From Colocasia esculenta (taxonomy: Eukaryota; Streptophyta; Magnoliopsida; Alismatales; Araceae), in assembly GCA_014218235.1 (NCBI GenBank), contig CM024753.1, positions 180,644,348-180,708,347 of the forward strand: 64,000 nt of DNA, read 5' to 3'. Under the pieces are notes generated by a model that was given only the letters and a program-made list of their open reading frames with translations, searched no databases and had not been told where the DNA came from. Numbering within the stretch: position 1 is the stretch's first letter; every line of letters begins with the position of its first letter. The position numbers and the translations under genes are program-made. Below, piece after piece: positions 56,241-64,000 of this stretch.

Positions 56241-58313
56241 AATGGAGGGATCAGAATGGATCTTTGGAGATGACCGAGAGCTCTTCATCGGGAAATTCCT
56301 CTCAGATGCAATCATTGTAAGGTAGTGGAGGATGGGAAAGGTGATCGGCAATGGCATACCCTTTAATGGCCTTTTGGACCACAAAAGAGATGTCGAATTG
56401 GGAGAGGAAGCTCTGCTAACGCACAAGCCGATCAAAGAGGACAGGTTTTTCTAAAAGGTACCTAAAGTGGATCCATCCTCGAGATCAACTTGACCTCGTG
56501 GGCAAGAAAGTAGTGCTTGAGTTTTTAAACTACCCACACAAGTGCGGCACAAGTTTTGTCCGCAGTGGTGTACTTGGCTTCTGTGGCGTTGAAAAGTCTA
56601 AAAAGATAGTATGCTGCCCTTTCTTTCCCTGATTCATCGTGTTGTGCAAGGACCCTAGGGAGTCCTCAATGACTGAGAGATATAGGATTCATGGTTTCCC
56701 AGGTACAGGAGGTTGCAAAACTAGGGGATTCATGAGATACCTCTTCAAATCATCAAAGGCTTCTTGGCACTTGTCATTCCATTCGAACTTTGCCCCTCCT
56801 TTCAAGAGATCATAGAATGGGCGGCATCTTTGTGAATGTTGTGATATGAATCTTCTAATGAATTGCAAACACCCAATCAAGCCCCTTAGTTGTGAAATAT
56901 TCTTTGGAGGTGGCATTTCCACAATAGCCCTAGCCTTGTTTGGATCGATCTCAATTCCCCGCTTACTAACTATGAAGCCTAGCAACTTTTCTGATGATAC
57001 CCCGAACACACACTTCTTTGGATTCATTCTCAACTGATACTCCCTTGATCTTTGCAACATCTTGGCAAGGATTTCGGGGTGTTCTCTCCTAGTTCTTGAC
57101 TTCACCAAAACATCAATTAAAAAAAAAAAACATAGACATGCATCATGTCATGGAAGATGGTCATCATCGCCCTTTGATAAGTAGCCCCTGCATTCTTTAT
57201 CCCAAATGGCATGACTACATAACAGTATGTACCCCAAGGCGTGGTGAAGGAGGTTTTCTCTTGATCTTCAAGAGCTAGATGGATTTGATTATAACCAGAA
57301 TACCCATCCATGAACGAAAGGGTCTCATACCCAGTAATGTTATCAATCAAAACATCAATGTGAGGAAGCGGGAAGTCATCCTTCAGACATGCCTTATTTA
57401 GGTCCCGGAAGTCGATACAGATTCTAACTGTTTCGTCCTTCTTCATGACCGGGACTATATTTGCCACCCAGTTCGGATAAAGCACTACCCTGATGAATCT
57501 AGCTTTGTGGAGTTTGTCTACCTCGTCTTTCATCTTCAGGGCCATAAGTGGGTGGAATCTTTTGAGTTTTTGCTTTATGGCCTTTGCCCCTTCCTTCAAC
57601 ACAAGTCGGTGCTCCACTAATGAGGGGTCTAGGCCAGGCATGTCCTCATATGACCAGGCAAATGTGTCTTTATACTCCCTCATAATTTGCACCAGTTCCT
57701 CTTCTTCATCAGGAGGGAGGTTCGCTGAAATCATCACAATCCTGGGATCTTCTTCTATTCCAAGGTTGACTTCCTTAGTAGGTTCATCCACTACCGTTGT
57801 AGGCTCATCAAATCTTCTTATGCCACCAACGTACATCTCGGCAGTGTCATCTACTTCGCTGTCCTCTTCATCGATTGGGTCCTCATCATTCATGATTTCA
57901 TAGAAACCAAACCCGTCATCTACAAACACTCCATCCTGCACGATTTCTTCTTCTAACACCAATGCCTCTTTTGTGAACTCCTTTATCAGCAACAGTGCTT
58001 GACATCGCCGAGCTAACTCTTGAAGGTATCTTCGGGGAATAGCCTTGCTCCGCTGCTTCCTAGGGCGATGTTTGGACTTGGTGGATGGTGGGTTGACCTG
58101 ACTCTCTACCCTAGACTCTCCTAAACTAAGGCTAGACTCTCTTACCTTAGATGACTCTACTTGACTAGACGACTCTACAAGACAAGTTGAGGACATGGGG
58201 TCCTCGAAGAGGATGGCTCCTAATGAAGGAGTGGAAGGGGAAGCCCCAGTGGAGGGGTGCCCCTGATCAGGAGGGTGAAGGAGGTATGTCGGCTCCTCGA
58301 ACTCAATATGCAT
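56241..58313 (-). pseudogene. pol: G2 pol: reverse transcriptase and RNase H (broken)
   Basis: Ser-rich linker, basic patch (KSKHRPRKQRSKAIPRR), the conserved peptide RFDEPTTVVDEPTKEVNLG, then RT: FAWSYEDMPGLDPSLVEHRL, VRICIDFRDLNKAC, MPFGIKNAGATYQRAM. The active-site segment is destroyed: a 12-nt T run on the minus strand (57119-57130 on the plus strand) lies where G1 encodes YVDD. The frame resumes as VLVKSRTRREH. The RNase H part (about 56690-56241) is spread over frames with several stops. Confidence 0.83.
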
Positions 58314-58333
58314 TTTAAAATCAGCGTTTTTTT

Positions 58334-58960
58334 TTATATATATATAGTAGTGGAGAGCATGCAACACGAGAAAGTGATCTCGTAGTCGCTTGGATCAGAT
58401 TGTAGAGCAGCGAAGACTGAGTGTGGGAAGCTAAGAGTGAGGATGTTGTGCGCAGCTGCCAGGAGTTGGGGAGACAATTGAATGATTATGGGAGGGGATG
58501 GAGGAATGAGATTTGGAAGGTGAGAGCATAGGAGTGATGGATGGATGGCCAGGCATGTGCCCCTCCACAGCTCGTCCACCGTCTTCCCTTCTTCGTAAGG
58601 AATGTCTGGCTCTCCCACATCTGTGATGTCACTCATCAATTGCCTTTTTGAAGTGATGGATGTGGGTGGCTGTAGTAGTTCAGCTGCAGCTGGCGGACAT
58701 GTTCTCTCTTCTTCCCAGAATAGACGGCTGAAGCCTATAGTGATGTCTTCCATGTCGAACCAGTGATACCATTCTGCCTCTGGGTCCCCTGTCTTCCTTC
58801 TTTTTCCTGGGTGGAGTGTTTTCAATGCCTTGTATGTGAGCATGGGGGCCATGTGCTGGGAAAAGTTCTTGCCATGTATATCATGCTGTGACAGCTCTGC
58901 CTCAACCACTACAGTGTTATATCCTGGTTGAGTTGGGCCTTTGACAAAGTGACACCACAA
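58334..58960 (-). CDS. G2 protease-RT linker, open frame
   Basis: A 208-codon frame between protease and RT. It begins near PLTWTLWCHFVKGPT, which aligns with the end of the G1 protease ORF (PLTWTLNEHFVQGAT), so it is part of the same polyprotein. No domain recognised beyond that; G1 has a much shorter linker. It may be partly translated as a continuation of the protease frame after a stop. Confidence 0.45.
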   Translation of the reverse strand: MWCHFVKGPTQPGYNTVVVEAELSQHDIHGKNFSQHMAPMLTYKALKTLHPGKRRKTGDPEAEWYHWFDMEDITIGFSRLFWEEERTCPPAAAELLQPPTSITSKRQLMSDITDVGEPDIPYEEGKTVDELWRGTCLAIHPSLLCSHLPNLIPPSPPIIIQLSPQLLAAAHNILTLSFPHSVFAALQSDPSDYEITFSCCMLSTTIYI

Positions 58961-59047
58961 TGTCCAAGTGAGTGGTTGGTGCTCTGCCTTGAGAGTGGAT
59001 GTGCTAGATGACCACGGCTTGTACTTCTCCCTGTAACCAAGTCTCCA

Positions 59048-59962
59048 TCAGCTTTTCATTACAATGTCTAGAATAGGCTTGGTAATGCCTTGCAGTTCTG
59101 CCCCTAGGCCTTTTCCTTCTTCATAGCCTAGCTTCATCATGATCTGCCACCCTTTAGTGCTTAGTGGCTCCTTCCTCTTGACCGCGTTGACTTGTGCAGG
59201 ACTGGCCTCTTGTTTGGAATGGAATGAGTAGGCCCAAGGATAGTTGATGTCCAGCACTGAGACGATGGGCTTATTGGCAGGCCATATAGCTGGAAGAAGG
59301 GTATTGTTGATGGCATCGACTGTGTGAGCAGTGGCTATGCTTTTGACTTTGATAACCCGTCCTTGTAAAGGGAACTTTAGACATTGGTGTGCAGTGGACG
59401 GGACGGCTCCCAGTGCTTCTAACCATGGGTGCCCCAAGATAGCCTTGAACATGGGGCTGATATCAAGTACATAGAAATCGACAGTGACGGCTAGCGGCCC
59501 CAGTTCGGCTTGTACAGTCACCATGCCAAGGCAAGATCTTCTGGAGTTATCATATGCGGCTATGGTGGTTGGTGTCGGTCTTAGAAGTCCTTCTAACACA
59601 TCACTTGCCCTCAGAGTGCTCAGTGGGCAGACATTTATTGATGCCCCAGTGTCGACCAGTGCTGCCCCTACTGCTACATGGTTGATGACTAGGGTGACAC
59701 GGAGTGGGAGCCTCCTGGCTTTTGGGGGTGCTAGTTCATTTTCAGCAAATGTGATGGCCGACCCACAAGTCACCATGGCTAGTGCACTTGGCAGTTTGTC
59801 ACCAATTATGTCATCATTCACCACTACCCTTTGCAGGAAATTTCTCAATGTTTCTTGGTGCTCTTTGGATCTCTTCATCAATTCTAATATGGAGATCTTG
59901 GCTGGCACATGATCCAGATGTTTGAGAATGTCATAGTGTGTGCCAGGCAGCAGCTCAATCAC
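59048..59962 (-). CDS. G2 retropepsin with C-terminal G-patch
   Basis: A 304-residue frame. Protease motif LVDTGASINVCP near residue 105 and FKAILGHPWLE follow; GWQIMMKLGYEEGKGLGAE near residue 275 is the G-patch. Same domain pair and spacing as G1. Catalytic Asp present. Likely part of a larger gag-pro polyprotein. Confidence 0.72.
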   Translation of the reverse strand: MIELLPGTHYDILKHLDHVPAKISILELMKRSKEHQETLRNFLQRVVVNDDIIGDKLPSALAMVTCGSAITFAENELAPPKARRLPLRVTLVINHVAVGAALVDTGASINVCPLSTLRASDVLEGLLRPTPTTIAAYDNSRRSCLGMVTVQAELGPLAVTVDFYVLDISPMFKAILGHPWLEALGAVPSTAHQCLKFPLQGRVIKVKSIATAHTVDAINNTLLPAIWPANKPIVSVLDINYPWAYSFHSKQEASPAQVNAVKRKEPLSTKGWQIMMKLGYEEGKGLGAELQGITKPILDIVMKS

Positions 59963-60310
59963 CCCCTCTTCTTGTGGTTGCTGCTGAGGTTGTTGCTAAG
60001 GCAGTTGCAGGACCTGTTGGGGATCGTTTTGGCTGGTGGAGGTAGTGGAGATCGGTGGATATGGGCGACGGAAGACTCGTCCGCTCCGCAGGGTAGTTGG
60101 TTGGGAAACGGGTTGTCTGGTGGAGGACAAGGTGGCAGTGGAAGGTTGTTCCAGCCCAGATGGTGGTAAGATGATGGGTGTGGGAGTGGTTATGACCGGT
60201 GGTGGTGGCATGGAGACAGGTGGAGTGAGAGGTGTGGTAGGTGGTAGGATAAGGGATGGTCTAGCGACTGGCATGCATGTTGAGCCGATGGGTAGTATGA
60301 TGGTGTTGGC

Positions 60311-62285
60311 CTAGGAAACTAAAGGAGGGATTGGTTGAGGGGCCATGGCAGCCGGTTGTATTGTTTGAGGTAGGTGAGGATATTGGTGGTTAATAGCCAT
60401 CATCTGCTGAACATCGGGTTCATCATCGTACATCCAGTTTGTTTGAGGAGGGGGATGGTGGACGATAGGATTCACCTGGGCTGGTGGTTGTGGTGGATTG
60501 GGAGCTGGCGGGTGGTTTGGTAGTGGGTTATGGACAATCCCTAGGTCCTGCAACTGCTGATGTTGCTGCTGTTGTTGAGGGGGTGGCTGGCGCTGCTGCC
60601 TTTGTTGCTATTGCTGCCTTTGTCTTTCTTTGATATCTCCGATCACTCTTTGGAGAGCTGTCCAGTCTAGCATGTTTTGCTCATGGAGATCATACACCAG
60701 GTCTTTGAATGTGAAGCACTGCTCAATGGTATGACCTAGCTGCCGGTGGAACATGTAGTACCTTGTTTGGTCCACACTCTCAATGGCCTTTCCGGAGGGA
60801 GTTTGATGGCATCTGTAGAGATCAAGGCCACGAAAATGTCGGAGAGTGTCTCAGGGAGTAGTGGGTACTGAGTTCTCCTTGGACCTAGGGGACGCCTTTG
60901 TTGGGAGCCATCAGGAGGTGGTACTTGGTTATATTGGCGTGGCTGGCCTTGTGGAGGATTAGTGGGATTTTGACCCTGGGCTGTATAGGTTTAGCGGTTG
61001 TTGTTTTGGCCGGCAGGGTTGAATGCACTCACTTGCTCATTGACTTGGACACCCTCGGTAACTGGCCCCTGCGGTTTTCTTTGGAAATGGGGTTTCTAGG
61101 GCTCAAACATGGAGTGTATGGGGGAGTCTTTGAGCTAGGTTTGGATAAACCGAGCTCGGCTGTAGAGCTAATGCATAGTGGTGATATCATTCATTGATAG
61201 GATGTTTTATAGGTAGGGGTTGCATTGGCAATGATGATCTTGACTTTCTCTCCCTCCGGAAGGTACCCGAGGACTCGTGTGGCCATGTGTCTCCATTTGT
61301 CAGCATATGTGGCGAACTCTTCATCCGGCTTCATTCTTTCTGCCATGAGATCCGTAAGAGAGTATTCTGGCCCAACCCTGTCTTGGAACTGTTCAAGAAA
61401 CTTCCCTTTCACTGTGGCGAAGTCCTCTGCATCCTCGGGTAGCAATGAGTAGAACCAGTCTAGCGCTGGCCCATCTAATGACCGACGGAACAAATATGCC
61501 ATAAAATGGCAGTCATGCTGATAAGGTGCAGACTCATAGATGAAGTCCTTGATGTGAATGTACGGGTTGCCAGTGCCATTATATTTACGGTACTTGGGAA
61601 GTTTCGATGGAGATGGGACCCATAGGCCATTGAAATTAGGCATGTGAACATCATGGTGCTGCCTAGGGTCGACTTGCTTCCACAGCTCTCGGAGTTCCTT
61701 CTTGATAGATGCCCACTCAGACATCATGTCGGGAGCGGCGGAGGGTTGAGCATTCAAGGAGGATGCACGAGATGCCGGCCTGGCACATGGCTCAAGCTGT
61801 TGTGGTGGATAGAAAGGGAGATAGGGGGGAGACTAGGGCCTCGACTCACGTGGATGGTAGTGCTTAGATTCAAAGGGTGTGAATCGAATGGCCTGTGGCT
61901 GGATGGGGGTGTTGTCGGCTTGTCAAGTGATGATACAGGGGCCGGAGGTGGATGCCATGCGGCGAGAAGCGCTCGCTCTGGGAGAAGGTGATGAGACGGT
62001 CTTTCCTTTGAGAGCCGTCATGAGATCTTGAATGTGGGATTGATCAAGCTGAGGAATTAAGCATATGAGTTGAGCAGCCTGATCATCCGCTAGAGGGGGA
62101 CAGATAATTTGTGATGGGCCATCATCGTCGGGATGGTGACTCTCACTAGCGTGGACTGTGGCGACCCAGGGCCGGGCTGACTCCTCAAGGAGATCATGAG
62201 GAAGAGATTCCTCATAGTTTTGGGAGGTGTAGAAGACAACATCTAGATTCTCATCATTGTAAACTGGGTTCAAATAAGACTCCAT
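60311..62285 (-). pseudogene. gag: G2 gag (broken)
   Basis: N-terminal part from MESYLNPVYNDENLD (62285). The gag core at 61757-61191 has KYRKYNGTGNPYIHIKDF and YADKWRHMATRVLGY, aligning with G1. The knuckle-like motif near 60700 reads FHRQLGHTIEQC and lacks the first Cys found in G1. A Gln/Pro-rich tail extends to 60311. Stops and frameshifts separate the pieces. Confidence 0.72.
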
Positions 62286-62312
62286 GGAAAGTGAGAGTTT
62301 TTGATACACCAA

Positions 62313-62943
62313 AATAGGGGATGCCTGTCTAGACTTTAAGAGACAATCTTTCCTAAATAGACACCTAGTTTCCTAAACAAGCAATCCTATGCAAACAAAA
62401 GAAAGAGAAAATGTCTCACCCAAAGCAAGCAATTGACAATGATGATGGTTTCTTTTATTTGATTCAAGTTTGCCTTTTAAGGGATTGACTTTTTAGCAAA
62501 TTCCCTCGAAGGATGGGTTTCCTAAAGGGAGAAGGCTTCCAACTTCCGGTTTGACTAGGATTTTCACAGTCTCACCAATGCAAGAGTCCTAAATCTATGG
62601 AGGCAACATGTACAACCAGCCTGGCGGCCGTGTGGGAATCCACGGTCAGCGAGGACTTACGAAGGCCCTCAAGCGAGTACTCTAGTCGGACACAAGGAAT
62701 ATGTGGCCGAGAGAGCTAACGTCTCCGAGGAGGACAACCTAAACTACAATATGAAAATATGTATGCGCCCTATGTGCACCGGAGTGCATGCAAGAATCTA
62801 ACCTACAGCTAGCAAACAGAAAACTAGGCCGACCTGCTCTTAGAAGCAGAAGGCGACGATCTACCTGTCGCGACCTAGATCGTGATAGAAAGCGCGTCGC
62901 ATTCCTCTTCGCAGTGGACAGAGGTCCAGTGGGACCTGGTAAT
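62313..62943 (-). other. 5' leader of G2
   Basis: Non-coding. Shares GGGAATCCACGG and nearby sequence with the G1 leader. Words of the GCGACGATC/TGTCGCGACC type lie at 62850-62905. The last bases read, on the minus strand, GTCCCACTGGACC, reminiscent of the Ogre/Tat tRNA-Arg primer site (which ends CTCCACTGGGGA), so the G2 LTR should start just beyond. Confidence 0.5.
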
Positions 62944-64000
62944 TGATGATCAGTTTATCCCCATGTAATTTAAATTAATTACATATTTATTTTAGTGATT
63001 AACAAAACTATAATAAAGTTTAATCTAACATATTTTCTATGAGATTTGAGTACAAAAAATGAAACAAGGAATAACAAGCTAAATGGGTAAGTATTATTTA
63101 CTCTGTAGCAATGTAAGTTCAAACCATGAAATTTCTCTAAGTACACATCGATTTTGTGTATGCTATAATGACTTCCTCCTCTCTCACAACGATTCGCTAA
63201 GTGATCGCATCGATTTCACAACTATTCGCTAAGAAAGCATAACAATTTGCTTCCATAACGATTCGCTAAGTGATCGCATCGATCTCAGAACGATTTGCTA
63301 AGAAAGCATAACGATTTGCTTCCATAACAATTCGCTAAGTGATCGCATGGATCTCACAAGGATTCGCTAAGAAAGCATAACTATTTGCTTCCATAACGAT
63401 TCCCTAAGTGATCGCATTGATCTCACAATGATTTGCTAAGAAAGAATAACGATTTGCTTCCATAATGATTCGCTAAGTGATCGCATTGATCTCACAACGA
63501 TTCGCTAAGAAAGCATAACGATTTGCTTCCATAACGATTTGCTAAGTGATCGCATCGATCTCACACCAATTCGCTAAGAAAGCATAATAATTTGCTTCCA
63601 TAACGATTCGCTAAGTGATCGCATCGATCTCACAACGATTTGCTAAGAAAACATAATGACTTGGTTCATAATGATTTGGTTATCGCATCGATTTCTTAAG
63701 TGAGAACAATGATTTGCTCTCACAATGATTTCTTAAGTGAGCACAACGATTTGCACTCACAATGATTTCGGTTGCACAATGACATGTTAAGTCTCATAAC
63801 GATTTGATCCTTGTAACGATTCGATAAGTTAAAGAACGACTATGTCACTGTAACGATTTGTTTAGTTACATAATGGCTTAGTCGCCGTAACAATTCGATA
63901 CAGCAAACAACGATTTGCTCACATCGTTTTGTCTCTCACAACTTGCTCATAACGATTTGCTTATAGAGTCATAACGATTTGTCTCTAACAACTTGCTCAT
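62944..64000 (+). repeat. SIRE-C LTR (left part) with AACGATTCGCTAAG array
   Basis: Starts TGATGATCAGTTTATCCCC, closely matching the first bases of the SIRE-B LTR, and continues off the window. GTAAT before it is a possible target duplication. From about 63145 to the end it is an array; 63180-63650 is a tandem repeat of roughly 50-55 bp containing AACGATTCGCTAAG, TGATCGCATCGATC and GCATAACGATTTGCTTCC. No polypurine tract precedes it, so it is the 5' LTR or a solo LTR. Confidence 0.8.

Larger units (their letters stand above)
46154..62943 (-). mobile_element. Tat-lineage Ty3/gypsy retrotransposon G2 (both ends displaced)
   Basis: Same order as G1: gag, protease plus G-patch, RT, RNase H, archaeal-type RNase H, integrase on the minus strand, then the antisense PMD and DUF7745-like genes on the plus strand. 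Protein similarity to G1 is clear but the DNA is well diverged, so it is a separate family. SIRE-B replaces its left side within the DUF7745-like gene, SIRE-C replaces its right side next to the primer site, and solo LTR 2 sits in the PMD gene. Both LTRs are outside the window. It has more stops than G1, which fits an older insertion. Confidence 0.85.

Noticed and set aside
60036..60314. Gly-rich plus-strand frame
   Set aside because: Antisense of the Pro/Gln-rich gag tail of G2.
63145..64000. Regular short repeats that could suggest a CRISPR array
   Set aside because: Units are degenerate and tandem without unique spacers, and the setting is a plant LTR.

Overview
The window is 64 kb of repeat-only plant DNA. 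It is a nest of LTR retrotransposons with no host gene, tRNA or rRNA that I can support. The lineages (Tat-type Ty3/gypsy with a second RNase H, Tekay/Del-type chromovirus with ~3 kb LTRs, SIRE/Maximus-type Ty1/copia with an extra ORF after pol) and the plant mobile domain (PMD) genes point to a flowering plant with a repeat-rich genome. I cannot name the species.

Layout, oldest to youngest as inferred from who interrupts whom. (1) Tat element G2, minus strand, 46154-62943, is the oldest layer. (2) SIRE-B, plus strand, sits in G2's first antisense gene; only its 3' end (43106-46153) is visible. (3) SIRE-A, plus strand, 17085-43105, sits in the env-like ORF of SIRE-B. (4) Tekay element G3, minus strand, 25896-39846 with 5-bp target duplication GAATA, sits in the env-like ORF of SIRE-A. 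(5) A solo Tekay-type LTR, 31559-34610 (duplication AGACA), sits in G3 pol. Separately, Tat element G1, minus strand, 1-17084, sits in the 5' LTR of SIRE-A. A second solo Tekay-type LTR, 49732-53002 (duplication GATGG), sits in G2. A third SIRE LTR (SIRE-C) starts at 62944, beside the G2 primer site, and runs off the right edge. The missing 5' halves of SIRE-A and SIRE-B and the G2 3' LTR should lie left of base 1.

The most interesting content is what the two Tat elements carry antisense to pol: a module of two plus-strand spliced genes, a DUF7745-like gene followed by a PMD gene. In G1 the PMD gene has eight exons, seven GT-AG introns, all phase 0, and is open except for one 1-nt indel. G2 has the same exon plan but many stops. 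Downstream of the PMD gene both elements keep a similar inverted repeat, where the antisense genes and pol converge.

A second unexplained layer is arrays of short GC-rich inverted-repeat 'words' (GACGTCCA/TGGACGTC, GACGGCAA/TTGCCGTC, GCGACA/TGTCGC). They fill non-coding parts of the Tat elements, including the same PMD intron in G1 and G2, and recur in the Tekay LTRs. The three SIRE LTRs instead carry long arrays of an AACGATTT/ATCGATTT word. Tekay LTRs also hold two small hairpins whose stems change while keeping their pairing.

All elements look dead. G1 is broken mainly by single-base frameshifts, G2, G3 and the SIRE copies mainly by stop codons. By eye the paired LTRs of G1, SIRE-A and G3 differ by only about 2%, so the upper layers are recent.
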